Shown here one piece after another: positions 8,143 through 17,546 of a stretch of 64,000 nt of DNA. Location of the stretch: assembly GCA_022826755.1 (NCBI GenBank), contig JAJDUG010000022.1, positions 1-64,000 on the forward strand, read 5' to 3'. The position numbers were made by a program, and so were the translations under genes. Position 1 is the stretch's first letter, and each line of letters begins with the position of its first letter. Under the pieces are notes generated by a model that did not search any database, was not told the DNA's origin, and was given only the letters and a program-made list of their open reading frames with translations. This DNA comes from Acidobacteriota bacterium (lineage in GTDB: Bacteria; Acidobacteriota; Terriglobia; Versatilivoradales; Versatilivoraceae).

Positions 8143-8985
8143 CTACAGGAGCCGCGAGAACAGCTCGCGGGCCTGGTCGGCGTTGGCAAGAGACCGTCCC
8201 CGATGGCGCGCACGGGTCGCCGCCAGACCCACCAGCTCCGCATTGCTGGTGGCCCGGGTGCCGTCGGGTCTGTAGAAATTGTTCTCGAATCCGATCCGGG
8301 CGTGACCTCCTCGAGCCAGGGCGCGGTCCACGCAGGCCAATTCATGCTTTCCGAAGGCGCACAGGAACCATGCCTCTCCAAAGGGACTTGCTTCCAGCAG
8401 CGGATCCAGGTCGGAGGGCGCCGATTGCTGATTCGGAGTATAGCGCCCCAGCACGAAGAGGACGCAAGGATCGGAATAGGGAACGATTCCGCGATGAATG
8501 AGTTGAACCAGGAACCTGACCTGATTGGCATCGAAGACGATAAACTGGGCAAAGATCCCTTCCGCCCGCAGCCAGTCCAGGAATTCCGCCACCCGAGTTT
8601 CGAAGGTCGGGTCGGGGAGAATTTCCCCAATGGAAAGACTCACCGCCTCCGGCCTGAGTTCCCGGACCAGCCGCATCTGCTCTTCCGGTCGGTAAAGGCC
8701 GCAGGATTCGGTGGTGACCTGAATCACCAGCTTGCCCCCCACCTGGGAGCGAATGGCCCGAATGGCGGGCCGGTAGGCTCCCGCCTCCAGAGTATGGGCC
8801 ATGTTCCGGTCCCGGACGTGCAGGTGGATCATGGCCGCTCCCGCCTCCAGGCTCTCAGCGGCGGCTCGCCCCAATTCAGAGGGTGTCGTGGCCAGGTTGG
8901 GATGGTCCCGGCGGGTCCTGCGGGCCCCGTTGGGAGCCACGCAAAGGATGGCGGGACGTAGGTTCTTTTGGGCGTCTACGGTCAT
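8143..8985 (-). CDS. Beta-keto acid cleavage enzyme (BKACE, DUF849 family)
   Basis: A 280-residue zinc-dependent enzyme of the 3-keto-5-aminohexanoate cleavage family. These condense a beta-keto acid with acetyl-CoA to give acetoacetate and a new CoA ester. Visible are APNGARRTRRDHP at the N-terminus, the zinc-binding MIHLHVRD (His-x-His), SLSIGEILP, and the late ARIGFENN strand that normally carries the glutamate ligand. The start is set at ATG 8985; an upstream in-frame ATG at 9024 lies within a 9-bp micro-repeat (9000-9031) and would add repeat-encoded residues. Context suggests lysine- or amino-acid-type degradation, but which of the many BKACE substrates applies is unknown. Confidence 0.88.
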   Translation of the reverse strand: MTVDAQKNLRPAILCVAPNGARRTRRDHPNLATTPSELGRAAAESLEAGAAMIHLHVRDRNMAHTLEAGAYRPAIRAIRSQVGGKLVIQVTTESCGLYRPEEQMRLVRELRPEAVSLSIGEILPDPTFETRVAEFLDWLRAEGIFAQFIVFDANQVRFLVQLIHRGIVPYSDPCVLFVLGRYTPNQQSAPSDLDPLLEASPFGEAWFLCAFGKHELACVDRALARGGHARIGFENNFYRPDGTRATSNAELVGLAATRARHRGRSLANADQARELFSRLL

Positions 8986-8999
8986 TGTCCCATTCTTTT

Positions 9000-9150
9000 T
9001 ATCCTGTTCATCCTGTCTATCCATGTTCAATCGGTAGACAACCGGATCAACGGGACAGGGTCCTTGTTGCCGATAGGCCACGAAGAAAAGTCGAAACAGA
9101 TCCATTCGTATTCGTGCCTATTCGTGTTCATTGGTGGTTCGTCTTTATTA
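9000..9150. repeat. Micro-repeat block: 9-bp ATCCTGTNN units plus 10-bp CACGAATNNN units
   Basis: At 9001-9030 three 9-bp units of the form ATCCTGTTC / ATCCTGTCT / ATCCATGTT stand in tandem. At 9077-9150 there are ATTCGTG units (complement CACGAAT). Related ATCCTGT blocks occur at 37600, 57326 and 58470, and a related CACGAAT block at 30815. The space between the BKACE and deacylase genes holds only these repeats and the ~50-bp repeat at 9154. Confidence 0.7.
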
Positions 9151-9153
9151 ACG

Positions 9154-9209
9154 CCCCCTGTTTCGCTCTCGAATGATCCACCACGTTGTAGGGAGTGGGG
9201 GCGGGGGCG
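9154..9209. repeat. Dispersed ~50-bp repeat, copy 1
   Basis: This copy shares CTCTCGAATGATCC followed by a G-rich tract (GTGGGGGCGGGGGCG) with copies at 45473-45520 and 57423-57470. It lies 35 nt past the stop of the minus-strand deacylase gene, so in gene orientation it is in the 3' flank. The function is unknown; a termination or processing role is possible. Confidence 0.6.
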
Positions 9210-9243
9210 CGGCTTGCCTGTGGCATTTTTCGAAAGGCCCCCT

Positions 9244-10839
9244 TTATTGCCGGCGCAGCACCTGCCCGCCGCGATCTCCCGTCAGGCGCCCGTCCCTGAC
9301 GGTCTGAACACCGTTCACAAATACGTGAGTCATGCCGACGGCGGTCCGGTTGGGTTCGTAGGTGGTGCCCCGCTCGCTGAAGGTGTGCGGGTCGAAGATC
9401 GCCAAGTCGGCGCAAGCCCCTTTCTCGATGACGCCCCGGTCCTTCAAGCCCAGGCGTCCGGCCGGAAGGGAGGTCAAGCGGCGAACCGCCTCTTCGGGAC
9501 GGAGCTTGCCCGTATCGCGCACAAAGTGCCGGTAGAACCAGGAGGCCCAGGTGTAGGCCCCGTGGAAGGATCGGTCCTGCAGGGGGCCGTCGGTGGCCAG
9601 GGCGGTGGCATCCGAACCCACCATGCAATGGGGATGCTCGAACGCCAGTTCGTTCTCTTCCAGCCGGTAGGTCAGGGCCATCACCATCAATCGGTGAATA
9701 TCTTCGACTTCCGCCAGCAACAGATCGTAGACGGCATCGAGGGGTTCGACACCCATCCGCCGGCCGATCTCGCCGATGCTCTTTCCGGAATACTCCGGAT
9801 AGGCCAGAGAATCGAAAATGACGATCCGCTCCCAGTCGTCCCGGACCAGTGAGCGAAGATGGCTCCGGTAGGTCTTGAGGTGGCTTCGAACCCTGGAATC
9901 CCGCAAGCGTGCGAAGACCGCTTTCGGGCCTCCGTCCAACGACCAGGGCGGCAGCGCCGTTCTCAGATTGGTGGTTCCAAACAAGCGGGTATGCATGTCG
10001 AATCCCACGTCCTGACCCTGTTGACGGGCTTTATCCACCATCCCCAGGGCCTGCCGGTAGGCCTGGCGCCCATCATCGGTCAGTCTGGCCACCACCTGAA
10101 TGTGGGAGATCTGCACCGGCGCCCCCGAAGCCCGGCCTGTTCGAATGGCTTCCGCGATGGTCTCTTCCACCTCGCCGGCCCGATTCCGGGTGTGGGTTGA
10201 ATAGAATCCCCCGGCGTCGGCCACCAAGCGGCACAGCTCGACGATTTCCTGCTCGGGACAGGCCTTCTCGGGTCCGTACTCCAATCCTGTGGAAAGCCCG
10301 AAGGCGCCTTCTTCCAGGCACTGGGACAGCAACCGCTTCATTCGGCTCAGCTCCTCCGCAGTGGAAGGCCTGCCGACATCCTCGACCGCCGCCAGGCGAA
10401 GTAGGCCGTTCGGTACCAGCGTCAGCACGTTGACCGCCGGCCTGCCTGCTTCCAGGCGTTCCAGATACCCGGCCATGGTGCGCCAACCGATGTCGTCCGC
10501 GGCCTGACAGCCATAGATGTTGGACCGGGCCCGCTCGGGATCCACGATTGGGGCGCAGCCGTGACCGCAGTTGCCGATCACTTCCAGGGTCACTCCCTGC
10601 ATGACCGAGCTCATGGCCCTGGGATCGACGATCAGGGTGAAGTCGGAATGGCTGTGTATATCGATGATTCCCGGACATACCCACTGCCCGGCAACGTTCA
10701 ACTCCGTAGCACCCTGCGCCTCGCCGATCGAACCGACTTCAGAAATGCGCCCATCCTTGACCGCCAGATCGGCCCGGAACGAAGGACTCCCTGTCCCGTC
10801 CAGGACCTCCCCGCCTCTCAGGATCAAGTCTTGCTTCAT
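9244..10839 (-). CDS. N-acyl-D-amino-acid deacylase family amidohydrolase
   Basis: A 531-residue metal-dependent amidohydrolase of the D-aminoacylase family (usual length about 480-560). The HxHxD metal motif is IIDIHSHSDFTL (His62, His64, Asp66). The bridging Cys region GNCGHGC, the histidines in YSTHTRN and QISHIQ, and the catalytic Asp in VGSDATALATDG are all present. Members remove N-acyl groups from D-amino acids or act on related dihydropyrimidinase-like substrates. The ATG (10839) forms an ATGA overlap with the stop of the hydantoinase B gene, so it is translationally coupled. The product is probably cytoplasmic. Confidence 0.92.
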   Translation of the reverse strand: MKQDLILRGGEVLDGTGSPSFRADLAVKDGRISEVGSIGEAQGATELNVAGQWVCPGIIDIHSHSDFTLIVDPRAMSSVMQGVTLEVIGNCGHGCAPIVDPERARSNIYGCQAADDIGWRTMAGYLERLEAGRPAVNVLTLVPNGLLRLAAVEDVGRPSTAEELSRMKRLLSQCLEEGAFGLSTGLEYGPEKACPEQEIVELCRLVADAGGFYSTHTRNRAGEVEETIAEAIRTGRASGAPVQISHIQVVARLTDDGRQAYRQALGMVDKARQQGQDVGFDMHTRLFGTTNLRTALPPWSLDGGPKAVFARLRDSRVRSHLKTYRSHLRSLVRDDWERIVIFDSLAYPEYSGKSIGEIGRRMGVEPLDAVYDLLLAEVEDIHRLMVMALTYRLEENELAFEHPHCMVGSDATALATDGPLQDRSFHGAYTWASWFYRHFVRDTGKLRPEEAVRRLTSLPAGRLGLKDRGVIEKGACADLAIFDPHTFSERGTTYEPNRTAVGMTHVFVNGVQTVRDGRLTGDRGGQVLRRQ

Positions 10840-12596
10840 GCCGAAGAACCCCTCCCGAACCGACTGATCATCTCCTGCCGCAGCTTTGCCGTAGCTACGG
10901 GGTCGACCTGGCCGGCGCCATCCAGGACCACCCCATAGTCCTGTCGGGCCCTTCCTGCCGAAACCTTGTCGTTCTTGACATCCCGAGCTACTGCCGTCGG
11001 ATCTCTGGTCAGGGGGTCTCCCCATCCTCCACCGCCGGCCAATCGATGATAGACCGAGTCTCCGGCCTCGATCGAGGTCGAAATCATGGTGGGCAGGATT
11101 TCAACCCCGTCGACCCCTCCCCGTTCACTCAGCGAGGGTGCTCCCGGACTCCCGCCGTTCAGTCCGTATGGCCGATGGTCTCGCCGATCGGAGCGGATGG
11201 ACAGTGTGGAATCGCCAGCCAGCAGGCGCCACTTCCGTTCGATGGCCAAGCCACCTCGAAACCGGCCTGCCCCCCCGCTGTCCCGGACCAGCCCGTAACG
11301 CTCAATGCACAGCGGGTACTCGCTTTCGGCCTGCTCGACCGGTATGTTGCCGGCGACGTTGGAGGGATTGCACAATCCGTCGTTCCCATCCCTGTCGGGC
11401 CGTCCACCCCAGGTCCCCGTAACCAGCTCGTAAAACACGTAGGGCCTCCCTTCCGGTCGCTTGCCCCCAAAAATCAGCAGAGAATTCCCCCCTTCTCCGG
11501 CCGCGAACACGCGGTCGGGCAACAACCCCGCCAGGGCGCCCCGCACCGTGTCCGAAAGGCGGAATCCGGTGATCCCTCGCATCGAGGATGCGGCAGGCAT
11601 GCTGGCGTTGGCCACGGTGCCTTCCGGAGCAATGACCCTCAGTGGCTTGAACATGCCGGCCGTGTTGGGGATATCCGCTTGGATCACGGCCCGCAGGCAG
11701 ACGGCGACAACCGAGGTGGTAAACGAGAGCGTACAGTTGATGCCGCCGGGGACTTGAGGATCGGTCCCGGAAAAATCCGCGGTCAAGGTGTCGCCGCTGA
11801 CGGTGAGGGTCACCTGCAACCGCACTGGAGGACCGCCGACTCCGTCGCTGTCCATAAAGTCGGTGAAACTGGAGGCGCCGTCCGGCCAGGAAGCAATCTC
11901 CGAGCGAACCAGGCGCTCGGTGTAGTCCAGAAGGTCTTGACAGCACCCCTGGAACGTCTCCGGACCGTATCGCTCGATGAGCTTCACGACGGAGTTCGCT
12001 CCAATGTGGGTGGCGGCCAGTTGGGCTCTCAGATCTCCCAGAGTCATTTCCGGAATCCGAACGTTGGCGGCGAGCAGCGCAAAGATGGTTTCGTCCGGCC
12101 GGCCCCGCCGGTACAGCTTGAGCCAGGGAATCCGCAGCCCTTCCTGGAAGATTTCGGTGTTATCGCAAGCCGCGCTTCCGGGCAGACGTCCTCCCAGGTC
12201 CGCATGATGAGCCGTGCTGACGGCAAACCCGACCCGGCAGTCCTTCCAGAAAATGGGGCGGACCACGAAGATATCGGGGATGTGCATGCCTCCGTCGAAG
12301 GGGTCGTTGAGAATGAACACGTCTCCCGGATCGATATCCTGGCCGTATTTTTTCAGGAGGGTGCGCATGGCGAAGGGGACCGAGGCGATGTGATGAGGGA
12401 GAGTGATGCCCTGGGCGACCATCTTCCCCTGCGCATCGCACAAGGAAGTGGAAAAGTCCAGGCAGTCCCGAACAATAGTGGAATAGGCCGTGCGGTAGAG
12501 GCTGAGCGCCATCTGGTCAGCCGCCGACGCCAGGGCGTGCTGCATGATGGCCAGGGTTACCGGATCGGTCTTGTTCACCGGGTCGCGCGTGCTCAT
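10836..12596 (-). CDS. Hydantoinase B / oxoprolinase B family subunit
   Basis: A 586-residue HyuB subunit, usual length about 520-600. Characteristic segments are SLYRTAYSTIVRDCLDFS, VAQGITLPHHIASV, GDVFILNDPFDGGMHIPD, FAVSTAHHADLGGRLPGS and, near the end, HRLAGGGGWGDPLTRDP. With HyuA it forms an ATP-dependent complex that opens hydantoins, N-methylhydantoins, 5-oxoproline or carboxylates acetone-type ketones. The ATG (12596) overlaps the stop of hyuA as ATGA, and its own stop overlaps the next gene in the same way, giving a three-gene coupled set. Confidence 0.94.
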   Translation of the reverse strand: MSTRDPVNKTDPVTLAIMQHALASAADQMALSLYRTAYSTIVRDCLDFSTSLCDAQGKMVAQGITLPHHIASVPFAMRTLLKKYGQDIDPGDVFILNDPFDGGMHIPDIFVVRPIFWKDCRVGFAVSTAHHADLGGRLPGSAACDNTEIFQEGLRIPWLKLYRRGRPDETIFALLAANVRIPEMTLGDLRAQLAATHIGANSVVKLIERYGPETFQGCCQDLLDYTERLVRSEIASWPDGASSFTDFMDSDGVGGPPVRLQVTLTVSGDTLTADFSGTDPQVPGGINCTLSFTTSVVAVCLRAVIQADIPNTAGMFKPLRVIAPEGTVANASMPAASSMRGITGFRLSDTVRGALAGLLPDRVFAAGEGGNSLLIFGGKRPEGRPYVFYELVTGTWGGRPDRDGNDGLCNPSNVAGNIPVEQAESEYPLCIERYGLVRDSGGAGRFRGGLAIERKWRLLAGDSTLSIRSDRRDHRPYGLNGGSPGAPSLSERGGVDGVEILPTMISTSIEAGDSVYHRLAGGGGWGDPLTRDPTAVARDVKNDKVSAGRARQDYGVVLDGAGQVDPVATAKLRQEMISRFGRGSSA

Positions 12597-14677
12597 TGGT
12601 GGGAGCCGGCTCCTTCCATGACGACATTCTGAAGGTCGTCGAGCCATACCCGAGTCGCGGGTGGCACCACGATGGTCGAGTCATATTCGTCGATCAACAG
12701 CGGGCCTTGGGTGACCTCCCGAAGAGAGGCTCGGGTAACCACGGGGGTGTCGATGGCTCCCCATCGGGAGCCGAAATAGGCGGTACGGCTCGGGGCCGTC
12801 TCACCCTGCAGCTCCAATGGTTGAAGAACCCCTTCCGTCCGGTCCCGGACTGCTTTCCCCACCAGGCGCACCGCAAGTACTTCGACCGTGTGCCCGGCGG
12901 CGGACCGATGCCCGTAGAGCCGCTCGTGCTCATCCTCAAAGGATTGGCAAAGGGCGTCGACATCCTGAGGCGTGAGTGGCCCGCCCGGAAGGGGGACGTT
13001 GATTTCCGAGGTCTGCCCCCGAATCCGCATATCCACACTGAAGGCGAGCTGAACTGGTTCCACCGAATAGCGCCCTCGCCGGAACCAGGCCAGCATTTCC
13101 TTTTCCAGCGCCTCTCGCAGTTGCTCGATTTCCCGGGGACGGAGATTTTCAATGGCGAGCAGGCAGCTCCGGACTCCGTGTCGCTCGACGTCCGAGTAAA
13201 GCAGACCGAGCGCGCTGAACAAGCCCGGCAACGCCGGAACCATGACCCTTTGAACCGAAAGATCCTCAGCCAGCCCGGCGGCGTGGATCGGCCCCGAACC
13301 CCCGAAGGCCATCAGCACAAACTCCCGGGGATCCCTTCCCCGTTCGGTCGAGACTTCACGCAAGGCTTTCATGACGCGGGTGTTGGCAATGCGGTGAATC
13401 CCCTCGGCAGCCTCCAACAGGCCTATTCCCAAGGGGCCGGCAATCCGGTCTTGAATGGCTCGCCGCGCAGCCGCCGGGTCGACATGGACCTGTCCGTCAG
13501 CCAGCGGTCCGGGGCGGACATAACCCAGGACCACGTTGGCATCGGTAACCGTCGGTTCCCTTCCGCCCCGCCGGTAGCAGGCAGGTCCCGGAACAGCTCC
13601 GGCGCTTCGGGGACCGACATGGAGCCCGCCGGCCCGATCCAGGTAGGCGAGACTCCCTCCTCCGGCCCCCACTTCGGCGATGTCAAGGCTGGGTGCGCGA
13701 ATGAGCTCTCCACTGCCGCCCATGAGCCGACTGCCGGTGGATAAGGAGGCCCCGACTTCGTATTCGGAATGGTAGCCAAGCCGCCCCTGCTCGATCATGG
13801 AGGCCTTGGCTGTGGTTCCTCCCATGTCGAAGGTAATCAGGTTGGGCAGGCCTGCCTTGCTTGCAGTGGTTGCGGCTGCCAGGACTCCGGCCGCGGGACC
13901 TGACTCCAGAATGAAAACGGGACGGGAGGCAGCGTCTTCTTCGGGCGTCAAGCCCCCGGCCGATTGCATGATGAGCAGGGGCGCCTCGATCTCCATCCGG
14001 CGGAGATTCCTCCGCAACGCACTCAGATAGCCACGCATCACCGGCCGCACGTAGGCATTGACCACAACCGTGGCGGTACGCTCGTATTCGTTGCGCTCGG
14101 GCAGTATTTCGGAAGAAAGAGAAACCGTCAGGTGGGGAAGGTGCTTCCTCAGGAACCGACCCACCATCATCTCATGCTCAGGGTAAGCGTAGGCATGCAG
14201 AAAGCAAACGGCCACCGATTGCACAGCCTCTTGTTCCAGCTTTTTCTTGAGATCCCACAGTTCCGACTCGCGAAGGGCTGCTTGCACGTCCCCGTCGGCC
14301 AGGATACGTTCATCCACCTCGAAGCGCAGATAGCGCTCCACCAGTTCCCTTGGTTTTTGGAAGAACCAATCATAGAGCACCGGCACCCGAATCCGCCGCA
14401 ACTCCAGCACGTCCCGGAACCCCTTGGTGGTGACCAGAGCTGTTCTCGCCCCCCGACGCTCCAGCACTGCATTGGTCGCTACCGTCGTACCATGGGCGAC
14501 TTCCCTCACGCGCGCCCCGGAAATCGCTGTCGAGCCGAGCCAAGCCCCGATGGCTTGGATGACGGCCTCTTCGAAGTGTGGAGGAGTCGACGGCACTTTC
14601 TGCGTGGATAGATTTCCCCGCCCGTCCAAGACCACCACATCGGTAAAGGTGCCACCAACGTCGGCGCCGATGCGCAC
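12593..14677 (-). CDS. Hydantoinase A / oxoprolinase A family subunit
   Basis: About 694 residues, the ATP-binding HyuA partner. RIGADVGGTFTDVVVLD opens the actin-like fold, followed by GTTVATNAVLERRGARTALVT, LESGPAAGV, ITFDMGGTTAKASMI, and GAGGGSLAYLDRAGGLHVGP...PGPACYRRGG. The start is placed at GTG (14677), just before the conserved first strand, with a weak upstream AGG. A longer in-frame reading begins at ATG 14869 but runs over the end of the lyase gene and its extra residues look non-family. It is coupled to hyuB by ATGA. Confidence 0.9.
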   Translation of the reverse strand: MRIGADVGGTFTDVVVLDGRGNLSTQKVPSTPPHFEEAVIQAIGAWLGSTAISGARVREVAHGTTVATNAVLERRGARTALVTTKGFRDVLELRRIRVPVLYDWFFQKPRELVERYLRFEVDERILADGDVQAALRESELWDLKKKLEQEAVQSVAVCFLHAYAYPEHEMMVGRFLRKHLPHLTVSLSSEILPERNEYERTATVVVNAYVRPVMRGYLSALRRNLRRMEIEAPLLIMQSAGGLTPEEDAASRPVFILESGPAAGVLAAATTASKAGLPNLITFDMGGTTAKASMIEQGRLGYHSEYEVGASLSTGSRLMGGSGELIRAPSLDIAEVGAGGGSLAYLDRAGGLHVGPRSAGAVPGPACYRRGGREPTVTDANVVLGYVRPGPLADGQVHVDPAAARRAIQDRIAGPLGIGLLEAAEGIHRIANTRVMKALREVSTERGRDPREFVLMAFGGSGPIHAAGLAEDLSVQRVMVPALPGLFSALGLLYSDVERHGVRSCLLAIENLRPREIEQLREALEKEMLAWFRRGRYSVEPVQLAFSVDMRIRGQTSEINVPLPGGPLTPQDVDALCQSFEDEHERLYGHRSAAGHTVEVLAVRLVGKAVRDRTEGVLQPLELQGETAPSRTAYFGSRWGAIDTPVVTRASLREVTQGPLLIDEYDSTIVVPPATRVWLDDLQNVVMEGAGSHQ

Positions 14678-14804
14678 AGCGCCCTGAAGGCTGTTGGACG
14701 ACGGCAACAATCCATGTGGGGAGGAAACGGGTTCCGAAGGCTGGACTTGAGGTCGCGCTATTGGCGGGATGGAACCGGACAATCGTCCCCTGGCTTCGTC
14801 GGAT

Positions 14805-15734
14805 TCAGGAAGGTAGCAGAACGTCCCGGTTCTCGGCGACGATCCGCTTGATGTTGCGGATACAGGCACGGTCCAGAGGATAGCCCAGGTAGTTGGACCA
14901 GTGGCGGAACACGCCCAACTCCATCAGAAGGCGCTTCAGACCCGATAGCCAGCAGGCCAGCCGGTCACCGCCGTAGACTGCGTAAAGCATGCGCGTCGTG
15001 CGGGTCTGTATTCTCTCGGCACGGGCATAGTCGTGGGCCGCAACCGCCTGGATCATCCGCGACACCAGGTAACCCGTGAAGATCCCACCGCCAAGCAACA
15101 GGCCGTCATATCCGGCTCTCAGGTAATCCAGACACTGAAATTCATTGCCGCTCAGCAGGCGCAACCGGGGGCGTTTCCGGCGTGCCGCCAAGGCAATCTC
15201 TCGCCGCTGATTGTCGGACGAGCTGTCCTTGACCATGATCACGCGCCGGTCGGCATAAATGGTAGCGAGAACCGACTCCGGGATGACCACCGAACTGTGG
15301 CGCCCGCGATCGTAGATTCCAACGGGCAACTCACTCTCTCGAAGAATCTGACGGTAGTGGTTGGTCAGTGTCTGGGGATTGGCATTGAGAAAAAAGAGCG
15401 GCGGGGCGACCACGGCAATCTGAGCCCCATCCGCCTTGGCCGCCCGGATATTGGCAACCACGCGACTGGCCGAGTTGTCGGTGACCTGCACCGCAATCAT
15501 CAGCCGATCTTGAGAGAACTTGGTGACCGCCCTCACCAATCGCCGCCGCTCCGCATCCGGCATCCAGGGACCCTCTCCGCAAGTGCCGGCCAGGAAGAGT
15601 CCGCGGACTCCCAGACGCAGATGGTGCTCCACCATTCTCTTGACCGCTACCGTGTCGACCTTCAAGTCTTTGGTAAACGGTGTCGGCGTGGCCGACCACA
15701 CCCCTCCGAGTCTTTGCAGTTGGAGCTTGGTCAT
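14805..15734 (-). CDS. Dihydrodipicolinate synthase family protein
   Basis: A 309-residue class I aldolase-type TIM barrel. The substrate loop AGTCGEGPWM corresponds to the family GTTGE region, the tyrosine is in PVGIYDRG, and the Schiff-base lysine is in VIMVKDSSSD. The family includes DapA and also N-acetylneuraminate, keto-deoxy-sugar and hydroxyproline lyases. The setting beside hydantoinase genes argues for a catabolic lyase, not lysine synthesis. The ATG at 15734 follows GAGGAG with 8 nt spacing. It ends about 130 nt before the chosen hyuA start and is probably in the same operon. Confidence 0.9.
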   Translation of the reverse strand: MTKLQLQRLGGVWSATPTPFTKDLKVDTVAVKRMVEHHLRLGVRGLFLAGTCGEGPWMPDAERRRLVRAVTKFSQDRLMIAVQVTDNSASRVVANIRAAKADGAQIAVVAPPLFFLNANPQTLTNHYRQILRESELPVGIYDRGRHSSVVIPESVLATIYADRRVIMVKDSSSDNQRREIALAARRKRPRLRLLSGNEFQCLDYLRAGYDGLLLGGGIFTGYLVSRMIQAVAAHDYARAERIQTRTTRMLYAVYGGDRLACWLSGLKRLLMELGVFRHWSNYLGYPLDRACIRNIKRIVAENRDVLLPS

Positions 15735-15800
15735 TGGTGGACTCCTCAGCCCGTACTTCACATCGGGCCGCTTCGCGTTTGCCAAAAGTTACAAGACCAA

Positions 15801-17027
15801 CTAACTGCTCGACCGTTCGATCCGATAGAGGTGGCTGTCGGTTCTCAAGTATATGGCGCGGCCGTGCACGGCGAACGAGGCCAGGGTGCGACCCGGCAAC
15901 CGGTTGGTGGCCAGCTTCTTGAACTCCTTCCCGACCTCCAGGACGGTCGCCTCTCCCGTCTCGTTCAGCAAGTAGATTTTCCCTTCGGCATACACCGGCG
16001 AAGCCGAGTACTCTCCCGGCAGCCTTTCCTGCCAGTGGTGCCTGCCGGTCCGGGCGTCCAGGCAAGATGCAATGCCTCGATCGCTGACCATGTAGAGCTC
16101 CTCTCCCACCAACAGTGGAGAAGGATTCAGCGGCACCCCGCGTTTCAAGGTCCAGGCTACGTGACTCTCGGTTACGTCTCCTTGGCCATCGGGGCGGATC
16201 GCGTAGAGTGAGGGATGCGGGTAACCCGTGCAAACATAGACTAATCCCAGGCCAAAAACAGGGCGAGGAACCAACGAAAATCCATCGTAGCGCACCCGCC
16301 AGATTTCCTCTCCGGAGTGTGGATCGTAGGTCACGACCTGATCGCCTCCCGTGCTGACCAACTGGGGCTTACCCTCCACCTGGATGGTCAACGGCGTTGT
16401 GTAAGCCATCCGCCCCTTGCGGGGCTTTTTCCAACGCAGCTTTCCCGTATGCTTGTCCAGGGCCGCCACGAACTGCACGTCGGTGCCGTCGCAGTTGTAG
16501 ATGAGAAGGTCCTGGAACAGGACCGGAGAACTGGCCGGACCGTGACGATGATTGTACTCGAAGCGGTGTTTCCAAAGGATCCTGCCGTCGCTGCGAAGGC
16601 TGGCCGAGCCGAATGCTCCAAAGTGGACATAGACTCGGTCCCCTTCCAGAACGGGAGTGGGAGAGGCATGGCTGTTCTTGGAATGGATGCGGCCCACCTG
16701 CTCCTGGCGGAAGACCTCCAGGTCATGGAGCAGTTTTCCGTCGCTCCGGTTCAGGCACAAGGCTCGCAGTGAACGCCCATCGTCCACCGAGGTGGTCAAC
16801 CAGATCTTCCCACCCTGAATGACCGGTGACGACCAGCCGTTTCCCGGGAGGGGAACCTTCCAGGTGATGTTCTTTTCTTCGCTCCATTCCTTTGGGAGGC
16901 CACGGGCGGAAGCGTGACCTTGGCCGCCAGGCCCCCTGAACTGTGGCCAGTCTTCGTCCTGCCCCGGCAGTCCGGACAGGGAAAGAACCAGGGAAAGCAG
17001 TACAAGAAAGAGGGCGGGATACTTCAT
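15801..17027 (-). CDS. Exported PQQ-like beta-propeller repeat protein
   Basis: 408 residues with a clear signal peptide (YPALFLVLLSLVLSLSGLPGQ) and then WPQFRGPGGQGHA, the opening common to exported PQQ-like propellers of Planctomycetota and Acidobacteriota. Repeated blades carry motifs such as GGKIWLTTS, SPTPVLEGDRVYVHFG, KHTGKLRWKK and LDARTGRHHWQE. There is no cytochrome motif or catalytic Asp pattern of an alcohol dehydrogenase, so a binding or scaffold role is more likely. The ATG at 17027 follows AAGGAG. It is the first gene of the long minus-strand block. Confidence 0.88.
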   Translation of the reverse strand: MKYPALFLVLLSLVLSLSGLPGQDEDWPQFRGPGGQGHASARGLPKEWSEEKNITWKVPLPGNGWSSPVIQGGKIWLTTSVDDGRSLRALCLNRSDGKLLHDLEVFRQEQVGRIHSKNSHASPTPVLEGDRVYVHFGAFGSASLRSDGRILWKHRFEYNHRHGPASSPVLFQDLLIYNCDGTDVQFVAALDKHTGKLRWKKPRKGRMAYTTPLTIQVEGKPQLVSTGGDQVVTYDPHSGEEIWRVRYDGFSLVPRPVFGLGLVYVCTGYPHPSLYAIRPDGQGDVTESHVAWTLKRGVPLNPSPLLVGEELYMVSDRGIASCLDARTGRHHWQERLPGEYSASPVYAEGKIYLLNETGEATVLEVGKEFKKLATNRLPGRTLASFAVHGRAIYLRTDSHLYRIERSSS

Positions 17028-17546
17028 TATGAGCTCCTTTTCGAATTCCCGACTCGATGGGTAGCCTCAACCTGAATTTCCTGCCAAAATCCGGAATCCC
17101 CGGAGACGAACGCAGGCCAACCACCCTGAAGGCAAGACGCAACGTTATGCCAACTTACCTAATGATTCAACTTATTTGAACACACAGGGTTGCGCCTGCT
17201 GCCCGCAAATCGCCCCATCGGGCGCAATCGAGCCACAGCCATCTTCCCGGCGGAGATTCCGGCCAACTGTCCAGCGAATCTTAAAATACTGATTACAAGG
17301 GCTATTGCCGGCAGTATTTCCTTTTGCCCCCAGGCAACACCTCTTCCGGCCACATGCATCCTATCCACAACATTCGACCAGGTTTTTGTCCACCAGCCAT
17401 CTGACCCGGAAATCTCTCAAGCAGGAAGGGCCTGACATGGAAATCCCATCTCTCTCCACGTATACTGGTCGAGTGCAGGCTCTTCCGCCGAGTCCGCCCA
17501 CTTCAGGCAGGTAGATTCCATTGCTACGACCGGGAGGTCATCAGCC
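17028..17546. other. Divergent intergenic region
   Basis: 519 nt between two divergently transcribed exported-protein genes. It must hold promoters for both. A TATACT (17461-17466) resembles a -10 box for the rightward gene, but no well-spaced -35 is evident. No gene or repeat is seen. Confidence 0.4.
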
